A stretch of 10,369 nt of DNA from Candidatus Rifleibacteriota bacterium (GTDB lineage: Bacteria; Riflebacteria; Ozemobacteria; Ozemobacterales; Ozemobacteraceae). Below, piece after piece: positions 1-7,270 of this stretch; the stretch's first letter is position 1; each line of letters starts with the position of its first letter. The position numbers were made by a program, and so were the translations under genes. The notes under the pieces were generated by a model. It worked only from the letters and a program-made list of their open reading frames with translations. It was not told the DNA's origin and did not search any database. Location of the stretch: the NCBI GenBank assembly GCA_029560455.1, contig JAKQKW010000069.1, forward strand, positions 1 to 10,369. The letters run 5' to 3'.

Positions 1-1
1 C

Positions 2-1105
2 CCCGAAACTTTTGGCACTATAAATGCCACATGTCGTCGGGTTTCGGTGCATGCGAACGGCCGCGCGACATATTTTTTTCTCGACAATCTGGATGCCGGC
101 ATGGCCAATATAAATATAGTTGTTGATCTGGTCCGCGACAAATGGGAAAAGTCGGGCGGAATCTATGAAAAAAACCGTCAGATTTTCGGAGTCGAGCCGG
201 ATGGCGTTTTTACTTCTTCTGACGTCACTCCAGTCGATACTACCGCAAGCGCAACTTATATACTGATTTCCCGCCAGATTTTCACGGCCGGGTATTTTTA
301 TTCCAGGGATCTTTTCCCGGAACCCAATTTCAACCAGAAGAAAATTATTTTTCTCCAACTACCCGCAAAAACCTCTACCAGTAACGAATACCTGCTCGCA
401 GTCGATATGCTCGCTTCAACGGCAGCACACGAACTTCAGCATATGATACATTACTGGCAGAAAAGATCGCTTACAGCTGAGCAGTATAACGCCAATGCCT
501 GGCTAGACGAGGCCATGTCTGGCTATGCCGAACATGTTAACGGTTTTTCGATTGCCGATCAGAACAACCAGCCGAAAGCATCCCAGGTTAAACAATATCT
601 TGAGCTTGTTCAGAGCATTAAAACCAACACATGGTATTCAAGTGGCTATTCAGACCTGACTGCTTACGCCTATTATGGTAAGGCTTATCTTTTCGGTGTC
701 TGGCTGGCGCAGAATTATGGCACCGCCGGCGTTGTCACCGGGCTTCTCAACAATAACCAGGTCAGCGATAATGCAATCGACTATTTCAATGGTAGCGAAA
801 CCCCGTCTCAGACTTACGCAAAATTCCTTCTGGCGCTGATTGTGAATAATTCAGACGGTGGTTTTTATGGTTTCAAGGGTTTGAGTTTGAATCAGATATA
901 TGCCTTTCGCTATAATCTTGCTTCTGTGACGCTTTCCGGGCCATACAGTCAGACTGTAGATGTTTCCGCTGCCGGGAGCCTGGGGCAACCGGTTCTTTCG
1001 CAATTTGCGGCGGCTTATGTGAAGATAATCAACGGAAATGGCGGAAATGTTACTTTTAACGCGACCCTGCCGGCCGGCGTGTCGTTGTTTCACCTTCAGA
1101 AATAG
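2..1105 (+). CDS. Secreted-type zinc metallopeptidase (M30 hyicolysin-like), 5' end missing
   Basis: A hydrolase expected to cut peptide bonds with one zinc ion, probably outside the cytoplasm. The frame is open to the left edge: codons from position 2 read through without a stop and resemble coding sequence, so the GTG at 47 is probably internal and the start lies outside the window. The zinc motif HELQH is at 428-442, followed by a Trp-Leu-Asp-Glu segment whose Glu (509-511) lies 23 residues after the second His. This is the gluzincin arrangement of two His and one downstream Glu. An N-terminal stretch with GRATYFFLD and an FG-EP-G element resembles M30-like peptidases as I know them. About 367 codons are visible. 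The protein stops at TAG 1103-1105 after a short Ser/Gly/Asn-rich beta segment. The signal peptide, if any, is out of view. The metallopeptidase call is firm; the exact family is less so. Confidence 0.8.
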   Translation, partial: PETFGTINATCRRVSVHANGRATYFFLDNLDAGMANINIVVDLVRDKWEKSGGIYEKNRQIFGVEPDGVFTSSDVTPVDTTASATYILISRQIFTAGYFYSRDLFPEPNFNQKKIIFLQLPAKTSTSNEYLLAVDMLASTAAHELQHMIHYWQKRSLTAEQYNANAWLDEAMSGYAEHVNGFSIADQNNQPKASQVKQYLELVQSIKTNTWYSSGYSDLTAYAYYGKAYLFGVWLAQNYGTAGVVTGLLNNNQVSDNAIDYFNGSETPSQTYAKFLLALIVNNSDGGFYGFKGLSLNQIYAFRYNLASVTLSGPYSQTVDVSAAGSLGQPVLSQFAAAYVKIINGNGGNVTFNATLPAGVSLFHLQK

Positions 1106-1119
1106 CTTCTTGGCGGCAC

Positions 1120-1141
1120 TCGAATTTGGTGTCAAATTTGA
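1120..1141 (+). repeat. AT-rich inverted repeat after the peptidase gene
   Basis: Arms 1120-1128 and 1133-1141 can form nine base pairs, one of them G-U, around a GTGT loop. It lies 14 nt beyond the peptidase stop codon, where a transcript end would be expected. No T-run follows, so it is not a typical intrinsic terminator. It may protect the 3' end or be chance. Confidence 0.35.
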
Positions 1142-1294
1142 ATTAGCGATTTATACGTCATTCAGTAATTATATGATGTTCTCGAACTTATATGTGATAA
1201 TGGGCTGGCGACCATCAAAAAAATCTGCTGCGTTTAAATTTTCGGCGGTTGGGCATGTTAGAAAATCGGTAAATATGATTCAAACGATCATTTA

Positions 1295-1310
1295 AATCAA
1301 ACATTTGATT
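1295..1310. repeat. Short perfect palindrome AATCAAA-CA-TTTGATT
   Basis: Two perfect 7-nt arms (1295-1301 and 1304-1310) are separated by CA. A neighbouring smaller pair, ATGAT 1275-1279 and ATCAT 1286-1290, lies just upstream. The right arm overlaps a weak -35-like hexamer (TTGATT). The geometry would suit a dimeric regulator, but short AT-rich palindromes arise by chance in such sequence. Confidence 0.3.
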
Positions 1311-1595
1311 GAAGGTTTTCTGAAAATATATGATATCAGACGGCGCATTTTGAAAAATCCGGCTGGGAGCAAAATTTCTGGTCCTTATTCGGGCAATGGT
1401 ATTGAACTCCTGAAGCCATTGTCTGAGGCCGGTAGTGATGCGATACATATCTGTTTTATTCGCACTTTTCTGGGAAAGGAACAGGCTGGAATCTTGTTTT
1501 GAGCAGGAATGCTGCCATTCTGGCAGGTTTTCTCCGGGTTATTATTAAACTATTATCTTTTTATCTGAAAATTGCTGAAAGCGGATTTATCATTG

Positions 1596-1624
1596 TTGCA
1601 TGGCTCAACAGCAGAGGTTATACT
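1596..1624 (+). promoter_or_regulatory. Sigma70-type promoter for the RCC1 lipoprotein operon
   Basis: TTGCAT (1596-1601) and TATACT (1619-1624) are separated by exactly 17 nt. Transcription would start near 1631 and give a 5' leader of about 24 nt before the ATG at 1655. This supports the internal ATG over longer upstream starts. The same hexamer style appears before rpsF. Confidence 0.65.
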
Positions 1625-1654
1625 GAAAAAAATCTGTGTACGGTGTTTGGCACA

Positions 1655-3418
1655 ATGAAAAAAACTCTGCTGATCGTTTGTCTTTGCCTGATAGGGCTGC
1701 TTGCCGGCTGTTTTAACGGTTCTGACCGTAATTCAGGTCTGCTGTCTGATAATCCGGGCGAAGATGCCGCAAAATTGCCATCTTCGGTGACAGCAGAAGT
1801 AAGCATCAGACTGAAGCTGCCTGATGAAGCTCTTCGCGCCGCCTTCAGGGCGCAAACGTCTGCCAGTGCCGTATTCTCGCTCAAGCTTATCAACCGGGGA
1901 AACCTGAATAATCCGATCACCCTGATGCGCAAAACCGCCGCCATCAGCGGTGGCACAACTGCCCCCGATGGTACGGCAACCGTAACCTTTTCAGCTGTGC
2001 CGGCGGTGCCGGTCATTGCGACCCTTGAACTTGAAGGTGCCGGAATTGTTGTCGGCGCGACAAGATATCAGGTTTTTCATGGCGGTGCCGATCTTCTGCC
2101 CGGCCAGAACAATGTTATCACCATAGTTGCCAGCGGCTCACTGCAGCAGGAAGACGTTGTCGCCAGGTCTGCGCTGCTTGCCATTGCCGATTTTTCAACG
2201 ATGAACGTCATTTCTTCGGCGTTTTTTGCCAATCTTAACGAGGTGTACACATCGGCTGCTGTCGGTGACAAGGCATTATCTGAGAAAATTTTCACAAGCT
2301 ACAAGAGTAAAATTATCGGGGCGAAGTTGATTGCTCTTGCCGGCGGGGCAGTGCACAGTATAGGCCTGCGCGATGACGGCACGCTTGTCGGCTTTGGTGC
2401 CAATACCTATGGGCAGCTTGCCATCCCTGAGCTTGCAGAAACCCACTATCTGAAATTTTCACCTTTTACAAGGCGTGTAAGGGCCATCGCCGCCCGCGAT
2501 GATTATTCGCTGCTGCTCTGCGAAGATGGTCGTGTTTATGCTTGCGGCAATAATGATTCTCTTCGACTCGGCAGTAATATTGGCGAAGAGACCGTTTATC
2601 CTGTTTTGGTGCCAGGTTTGGAAAATATTGCCGCGATCTCGGCTGGATCCCAGCATGCGCTGGCTATCGGCAACTTAGGGCAACTCTATGCCTGGGGGGG
2701 CAACAGCAAAGGTCAGCTCGGACTTGGCAGCGTTTCGACGGTCGGTGTGCCCCCGCAGGCGGTTCCCAAAATGACGGGAGTCACCGCGATCGCAGCCGGT
2801 AACGATTTCAGTCTGGTTGTCAAGGGTGGCAAGGTGTTTGCTGCTGGCGATAATTTAAGGCGTCAGCTTACCGAAAGCACTATTGACGGTTCGACAGGCG
2901 AACCGGTCGACAGCAGTTCAACTTTTGTTCAGATAAACCTGCCGGCTGATGTTATCGCTGTTGATGTTGCTGCGGGAAGCGGGCATTGCCTTGTGCTTGG
3001 CAGCGACGGCTACGTGTACTCATGGGGATTTAATTTCGCGGGGCAGGCCGGCCTGGGTGTTTCCACTACGGTAATTGCCTCACCCCAGAAAATTATTGCC
3101 CCCGCCGGCGTTAAGAAGGTATTGGCTGGCGCCAACCACAGCCTGATAGTTACAACTGGCGGCGAATTGTATGTTTTTGGTGACAACAGTCTGGGGCAGC
3201 TTGGGAACTCGACGACAAGTCCGACGAGTCCAGTCAGAAACAGCTTTTTCAGTGCTGTTTCCTCAGCCGGTTGCGGTGAAAACAATTCTTATGTCATTTC
3301 GACAGCCGGAAATTATGCTTTTGGCGACAACACTGCCGGGCAGGTTGGAAACGGCTCAAAGAGCGAAGATCCGGTTGCAACTCCGGTATCGTTGAACATC
3401 GCCAGTCCCTGGAACTGA
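1655..3418 (+). CDS. Lipoprotein with a seven-bladed RCC1-type beta-propeller
   Basis: A 587-residue lipid-anchored protein. It begins with a short basic n-region, a hydrophobic stretch and the lipobox LAGC (residues 16-19, Cys19 the expected lipidation site). Residues about 48-160 look like a beta-sandwich domain that I cannot name. From about residue 225 to the end there are seven RCC1-like repeats of roughly 50 residues. They show the usual pattern of a Gly-rich turn, H/D-x-L or S-L strand, D/G-G, YxWG or VFxxG, then N-x-x-GQLG (clear copies near residues 232, 278, 326, 376, 436, 487 and 535). Seven blades make a complete propeller. The ATG at 1655 is chosen because it starts the signal peptide and follows the promoter at a short distance; the ribosome binding site is weak. 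RCC1 propellers are protein- or ligand-binding scaffolds. In bacteria the partners are mostly unknown, so no specific function is assigned. Two glycosyltransferase genes follow at close spacing and may act on this protein or its partner (inference). Confidence 0.85.
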   Translation: MKKTLLIVCLCLIGLLAGCFNGSDRNSGLLSDNPGEDAAKLPSSVTAEVSIRLKLPDEALRAAFRAQTSASAVFSLKLINRGNLNNPITLMRKTAAISGGTTAPDGTATVTFSAVPAVPVIATLELEGAGIVVGATRYQVFHGGADLLPGQNNVITIVASGSLQQEDVVARSALLAIADFSTMNVISSAFFANLNEVYTSAAVGDKALSEKIFTSYKSKIIGAKLIALAGGAVHSIGLRDDGTLVGFGANTYGQLAIPELAETHYLKFSPFTRRVRAIAARDDYSLLLCEDGRVYACGNNDSLRLGSNIGEETVYPVLVPGLENIAAISAGSQHALAIGNLGQLYAWGGNSKGQLGLGSVSTVGVPPQAVPKMTGVTAIAAGNDFSLVVKGGKVFAAGDNLRRQLTESTIDGSTGEPVDSSSTFVQINLPADVIAVDVAAGSGHCLVLGSDGYVYSWGFNFAGQAGLGVSTTVIASPQKIIAPAGVKKVLAGANHSLIVTTGGELYVFGDNSLGQLGNSTTSPTSPVRNSFFSAVSSAGCGENNSYVISTAGNYAFGDNTAGQVGNGSKSEDPVATPVSLNIASPWN

Positions 3419-3424
3419 AGATAT

Positions 3425-5182
3425 ATGACGCATGCAGCGGCTATGAGCAGTAAAGGAAAAGCGATTCTGGCTCTCACCGCCTTCACCTCAGCAATGGCGG
3501 TTTTTTTGGGCTTTTTCGGCCTCGATAAGGCCAGAATGGAACAATATTACAACGCCTATACCTGGTATTTTCTCGCGTTTTCGCTTTTTCTCTGGCTGCA
3601 GCTATGTTTCAGTCTGCTTCCGGCGCCCGGCGAAATCAGACAGCGTCTCGGCAGGCATCTGTGGCCGGTTTTGCTCGCCGCCGGGCTGAGTATTGCGGCG
3701 ATTTTTGCATCGCCACCGGATTTTCGCATTCTTGCTGACGAGACCAACCTGCTCAGCATGGCGATGGCGATGTATGACGACCAAGCATGCACTAATCCGA
3801 CCCAGCTGGTCAGTTACTATCATGGCATGCGCCGCGTCATCAGTCAGGTTACCGATATGCGGCCGGGGCTTTTCCCTTTTGCGGTAAGTGCTTTACATTC
3901 TTTGACCGGTTACCGGCCTGAAAACGCTTTTGCAGTCAACGCCATTGCCGGGTTTGCCTGTCTTTGTCTTGTTTATTATCTGATTCAGCTGTTCTGGGGC
4001 CGGTTCTGGGGAGCTGTGGCGATGCTGCTGCTCGGGGCTTTTCCAGTTTTCGTGCTTTACATGACTTCTGCCGGCTTCGAAGTTTTCAATCTGGCTTTCG
4101 TTCTGATGTTTCTGCTGCTGCTCAATCGTTTTATCAGAGATGCGACAGTTGGCAACGCAGAAGCCTTGCTTCTGCTGCTGCCACTTTTGGCGCAGACGCG
4201 TTATGAATCGGTTCTTGCTCTTTTTTGTGCGGTGCCGGTCATTCTTATGCGCCTGCCTGGCAGAGAATACAGTCGTTTCAGTCTGAGACTTGTCATTCTG
4301 CCCTTGCTTTTCCTCCCGGTCGCCTGGTTGCGGGTGGTGACGTTCAGTCAGCAGGCTTTTCAGGTCAGCAGCATCGACCAGGCTTTTGGCCTGGATCTTT
4401 TTGTTAAAAACATCAGGCGGGCATTGCCATTTTTCAGTGGCAGCGAGAGGGCATACGGCATGGTGCCGATGATATTTTTTCTCGCGGTTGCCGGTTTTGT
4501 ATGGGTTTTCTTCGACTGGCAGGCGCGTCATCGCGAAGCGTCGAAAGAGCAGCAGGCAGCGTCGGCATACCGGGCTGACAGCCTTTTCCTGCTGGCTGGA
4601 GCGTGGCTGTTCATACTGCATGCTGTTGCACGCTTTGCCTACTATTGGGGCGACATGACTCTGCAATACACTTCGCGTCTGGGCATTGTCTTTTTACCGG
4701 CGCTGGTTTTTCTTGCAGTTTATCTGTTGCGGCGCCTGACGGTTATGTTCAACTGGAACCGCGCTTGGGCAGCCATCATGGCGGTGCTTGTTCTGCTGCA
4801 TGGCTGGCCGGCAGCGGGGCAAAACCTGGCAGTCAGAGACATCCTTTTTTATCGTGAATTCAAGACGGTGCGCGAGTTTTTAGAACGTAATTTTCCTGAT
4901 CGTAAAGACTACATTGTGGTTACCGAGCAGTCGAATGCCATGACACCACTGCGTTACAACACTTTTACCATCGGGCATCTGAATGCCTCTGCCGACCAGG
5001 TAAAGCAGGATCTTAAAAACCGCACCTGGCGCTATCTGATCGTGGTTCAGAAGATCGAAACCGACACGGGCAGATGCGTCGATAACTCAGAGGTTAATTC
5101 TGATTTTGCCCTCGAAACCCTCTATGAATCACAGCTTTCTATCAATCGTAAACTGCGCATCTCAAAACACATGCCAGAGTAG
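3425..5182 (+). CDS. Multi-pass GT-C type glycosyltransferase (PMT/GT39/ArnT-like), first paralogue
   Basis: A 585-residue integral membrane protein with about twelve predicted hydrophobic segments and a soluble C-terminal domain from about residue 465. The first large loop holds ADET (residues 104-107), the acidic position expected of GT-C enzymes that take sugar from a polyprenyl phosphate carrier. It is followed by YYHGM (131-135) and MRPG (145-148), the latter like the Arg-Pro-Pro element of GT39-type proteins. SAGFE (215-219) and RYES (259-262) are shared with the next gene. It starts 6 nt after the RCC1 gene, with a weak GAAG before the ATG, so translation is probably coupled. It likely adds a sugar on the outer face of the inner membrane; the acceptor and sugar are unknown. 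The fold class is fairly sure, the substrate is not. A related non-catalytic membrane protein is possible. Confidence 0.78.
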   Translation: MTHAAAMSSKGKAILALTAFTSAMAVFLGFFGLDKARMEQYYNAYTWYFLAFSLFLWLQLCFSLLPAPGEIRQRLGRHLWPVLLAAGLSIAAIFASPPDFRILADETNLLSMAMAMYDDQACTNPTQLVSYYHGMRRVISQVTDMRPGLFPFAVSALHSLTGYRPENAFAVNAIAGFACLCLVYYLIQLFWGRFWGAVAMLLLGAFPVFVLYMTSAGFEVFNLAFVLMFLLLLNRFIRDATVGNAEALLLLLPLLAQTRYESVLALFCAVPVILMRLPGREYSRFSLRLVILPLLFLPVAWLRVVTFSQQAFQVSSIDQAFGLDLFVKNIRRALPFFSGSERAYGMVPMIFFLAVAGFVWVFFDWQARHREASKEQQAASAYRADSLFLLAGAWLFILHAVARFAYYWGDMTLQYTSRLGIVFLPALVFLAVYLLRRLTVMFNWNRAWAAIMAVLVLLHGWPAAGQNLAVRDILFYREFKTVREFLERNFPDRKDYIVVTEQSNAMTPLRYNTFTIGHLNASADQVKQDLKNRTWRYLIVVQKIETDTGRCVDNSEVNSDFALETLYESQLSINRKLRISKHMPE

Positions 5183-5192
5183 AGAGAATAAC

Positions 5193-6923
5193 ATGCAAAG
5201 AAAAATTGCTGTGCTGGTGATCGCTTCGATAGTTGCCCTGTTTGCCGGGTTTATGCCCGAAATCGCGGCGACAGAGTTTTATTACCAGAATCTTGCATGG
5301 TTTTTTATGCTGGCAATAACGGTGTCTGTGGTTGCTTCGTTCTGCGTTGCCGCGAGACAGATCGTCTGGTTTGAATGGTTTTCGCGACACAGGGCCGTGT
5401 TTATTGGGGCTTTGCTTCTGGTTTGTTGCGCGGTTCTGTTGAGCCCGCCAGATTTTAGAATTCTTGCTGATGAGACAAACCTTCTCGGGGTCTCGTTTGA
5501 GATGCACAGGGGCTTGAAAACCCGTCTGCCGCTTGAAGGTCTTTTCTATTATCACGGCATGTTTGAAGGTCTGACTTATAAAACCGAGATGCGCCCGCCA
5601 GGATACCCGTTTCTGCTTTCACTGGTTCACGGAATCACCGGTTACCGGCCTGGCAACGCTTTTATTCTAAATCTTGGTCTGGCATGGCTGTCACTCGTTC
5701 TGATGTATTTTCTGGTGACCGGTTATGCTGGTAATGTGTGGGGTTGGGCGGCAATGCTGCTTCTGACAGCTTTTCCTGCCTTTGTGCAGTCAGCTTGTTC
5801 GGCCGGGTTCGAAATATATAACCTGGCTTTGGTCCTGTTGTTATTGCTTATGGTTGCAAAAATGGTCGAAGGCCGTGTTGGAGTCGCGCCGGTAATCTCT
5901 GTGCTCCTGCTTCTGGCTTTTTCGCGTTATGAGTCGATCATCGGTTTTGTCTGCTTTGTGCCGCTGATTCTTTTTCTTCAAAGTTCTTTTGTGGCAGGGC
6001 AGTGCAGAGCAGACAATTCAGAACCCGTCTGGCACCTGCTTGTGTGGGCGTTTCCGCTTCTGATTGTTCCTGCATTCTGGCTGAGAAGGCTTACTTTCAA
6101 CACCGGCAGCTTTCAGGTTCAGAATCTTGACGATGCTTTTACCGCTGCGAATTTTATGCCAAATGCGGGTGGCTGGCTTAAATACTTTACTCTAACAGAG
6201 TTTTCTGGTTTTGTCGGACCGATAATCCTTGCTGTGGCTGTCGTTGGGCTGTTGCTGAGATTGAAAGAGATGAATCTGGACAAGGGCAATGTTCGAATGA
6301 AACTATTTGAGATCAGCGCTGGCGTATTTTTTCTTCTGCACCTGCTGATCAGACTTTTTTATACCCAGGGTAACCCGATGAATCCTTATACTGCGCGCCT
6401 TGTTGTCATCATGTTGCCATGTCTGGTTTTTCTTGCAATTTCAGCGGCGGTTCGTATCGCTAATCTGCAAAAACGATCTGCAGGGGTTGCTTCCTGCCTG
6501 TCGGCCGGAATTGTTGCTGTTGCTGTTCTTTTTTTGATAACCAGCTGGCCAGTCGCTTCGGGCGGTCGCGGCACCAATAATCTTGCTCTCTACCGCGAGT
6601 TTAAGTGGGTGAGACAACAACTGGGCCGGCTGAGCGTCGGCGAAGAAAGCATTCTTGTCTGTCCGCGGCCGACGATGTATATTCCGCTCGGTTACAGCGC
6701 CATTGGTCCTGGATATCTGACGGCCAATGCCGCAAAAATCAATAAAATGCTGGAAATCTGCGCCTATAATCGCCTTATTTTTGTCGAAGCGATTGATTAT
6801 AAAACCACCAGATCGAACATGCCTTCGCTTCCTGACAAAATACCAGGTCTGAAAGCCGAAGTGATCTTCGAGACACAGATGACCGGCAGCGAAAGATTGA
6901 AAATCACCTCTTTTACCCGCTGA
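5193..6923 (+). CDS. Multi-pass GT-C type glycosyltransferase (PMT/GT39/ArnT-like), second paralogue
   Basis: A 576-residue membrane protein that aligns with the preceding one along its whole length. Shared points are PPDFRILADETNLL (residues 85-98), YYHGM (119-123), MRPPGYPF (133-140), TGYRP with a following NAF (149-157), SAGFE-NL (203-211), RYES (245-248), a WLR-TF segment and YREFK before the C-terminal soluble domain. The acidic catalytic-type residues of the first loop (D93, E94) are intact. The ATG at 5193 is preferred over a longer upstream start: it lies 10 nt after the previous stop, has GAGAG before it, and begins directly with a membrane segment, whereas the extra 29 codons overlap the previous gene and look unlike protein. 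The pair arose by tandem duplication and then diverged considerably. The two enzymes may act in sequence or on different acceptors. Confidence 0.78.
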   Translation: MQRKIAVLVIASIVALFAGFMPEIAATEFYYQNLAWFFMLAITVSVVASFCVAARQIVWFEWFSRHRAVFIGALLLVCCAVLLSPPDFRILADETNLLGVSFEMHRGLKTRLPLEGLFYYHGMFEGLTYKTEMRPPGYPFLLSLVHGITGYRPGNAFILNLGLAWLSLVLMYFLVTGYAGNVWGWAAMLLLTAFPAFVQSACSAGFEIYNLALVLLLLLMVAKMVEGRVGVAPVISVLLLLAFSRYESIIGFVCFVPLILFLQSSFVAGQCRADNSEPVWHLLVWAFPLLIVPAFWLRRLTFNTGSFQVQNLDDAFTAANFMPNAGGWLKYFTLTEFSGFVGPIILAVAVVGLLLRLKEMNLDKGNVRMKLFEISAGVFFLLHLLIRLFYTQGNPMNPYTARLVVIMLPCLVFLAISAAVRIANLQKRSAGVASCLSAGIVAVAVLFLITSWPVASGGRGTNNLALYREFKWVRQQLGRLSVGEESILVCPRPTMYIPLGYSAIGPGYLTANAAKINKMLEICAYNRLIFVEAIDYKTTRSNMPSLPDKIPGLKAEVIFETQMTGSERLKITSFTR

Positions 6924-6934
6924 TCTGGTTTTTT
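6887..6934 (+). terminator. Possible weak intrinsic terminator of the lipoprotein/GT operon
   Basis: CAGCG (6887-6891) pairs with CGCTG (6918-6922) and AAAGA (6892-6896) with TCTTT (6909-6913). This gives an interrupted stem with a 4-nt bulge and a 12-nt loop that overlaps the end of the coding region. A run of six T (6929-6934) follows, but only after six further bases. The geometry is poor, so termination here is uncertain. Confidence 0.3.
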
Positions 6935-6937
6935 GCC

Positions 6938-7033
6938 ATGCACGGGTTCAAAGACAGGCAACTTGTATGGCATCCAGGTGAGAAGGCGCTTCTCCAGGCC
7001 TTTATTGATGAATTTGCGCCTTTGCGTGAATGA
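6938..7033 (+). CDS. Possible 31-codon small ORF, unrecognised
   Basis: The frame ATG 6938 to TGA 7031-7033 encodes a mixed-polarity peptide with a plausible helix (HPGEKALLQAFIDEF). There is no Shine-Dalgarno sequence before the ATG, and the start codon lies in one arm of a potential hairpin (6934-6942 with 6964-6972). I recognise no family. It may be chance, or a remnant of a longer gene. Confidence 0.15.
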   Translation: MHGFKDRQLVWHPGEKALLQAFIDEFAPLRE

Positions 7034-7169
7034 AAGACCCCTGACCGGCCGGGTGCTGTTTCAAAGACGCAAAAAACATCATACAAGTTTGGGCAGCCGA
7101 CTCGTATTTTGCCATATTCGCAGTATTTTACTCTGTGTCTATCTGACTTCATCTGCGGCAGAAAAACTG

Positions 7170-7198
7170 TTGCTTTGCCTGAAAAATGGTGATATACT
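7170..7198 (+). promoter_or_regulatory. Sigma70-type promoter of the rpsF operon
   Basis: TTGCTT (7170-7175) and TATACT (7193-7198) are separated by 17 nt. The expected start is near 7205, giving a leader of about 66 nt before the rpsF GTG. It is the only well-formed promoter upstream of the ribosomal protein cluster in this window. Confidence 0.7.
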
Positions 7199-7208
7199 GC
7201 GGGGTACG

Positions 7209-7258
7209 TCCCTGCTTCTGTCTTTGATATGGCAGAGGCTGAAACTTATCCGAAGGGA
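7209..7258 (+). promoter_or_regulatory. Structured rpsF leader, candidate S6:S18 autoregulatory RNA
   Basis: A lower stem pairs TCCCT (7209-7213) with AGGGA (7254-7258). Directly stacked on it is a nine-pair hairpin, GCTTCTGTC (7214-7222) with GGCAGAGGC (7231-7239), with two G-U pairs and an 8-nt loop. The unpaired 3' strand 7240-7253 carries CCG (7250-7252) next to the lower stem. The known S6:S18 leader motif in many bacteria is a hairpin with a CCG-containing bulge that imitates the rRNA binding site; this layout fits it from memory. The lower stem includes part of the Shine-Dalgarno sequence (7253-7260), so binding of bS6:bS18 could block translation. The structure is my own pairing by eye. 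Confidence 0.45.
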
Positions 7259-7270
7259 GGTTTTCATTCA

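Larger units (their letters stand above)
1106..1654. other. 549-nt spacer without a convincing gene
   Basis: This stretch is richer in A and T than the flanking genes. Its open frames (for example 1305-1502 on +, and the in-frame extension of the next gene from 1499) have no ribosome binding site and no recognisable protein features, so I do not call them. It holds two inverted repeats (1120-1141 and 1295-1310), a weak promoter-like pair (TTGATT 1305-1310, 16 nt, TATATG 1327-1332) and the good promoter at 1596-1624. It may contain decayed sequence, but I cannot identify a source. Confidence 0.6.

Noticed and set aside
1305..1502. 65-codon + strand frame in the left spacer
   Set aside because: It has a TTG start, no ribosome binding site and no recognisable product; it is more likely chance.
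1499..1654. Longer start for the RCC1 protein (TTG at 1499)
   Set aside because: It would put 52 residues before a clear lipoprotein signal peptide, and the promoter at 1596-1624 lies inside it.
2330..3400. RCC1 repeats as a eukaryote-like Ran exchange factor
   Set aside because: The fold is shared, but bacterial lipid-anchored RCC1 propellers have no link to Ran; only a scaffold role can be proposed.
3893..4666. 257-codon open frame on the - strand
   Set aside because: It lies wholly inside the first GT-C gene, has a composition rich in Gln, Lys and His typical of antisense reading of membrane-protein codons, and has no recognisable motif.
5106..5192. Longer start for the second glycosyltransferase
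   Set aside because: The extra 29 codons overlap the preceding gene, and the ATG at 5193 has a ribosome binding site and begins at the first membrane segment.
6980..6994. GAGAAG-GCG-CTTCTC hairpin as a terminator
   Set aside because: The stem is short and no T-run follows; kept only as part of the spacer finding.
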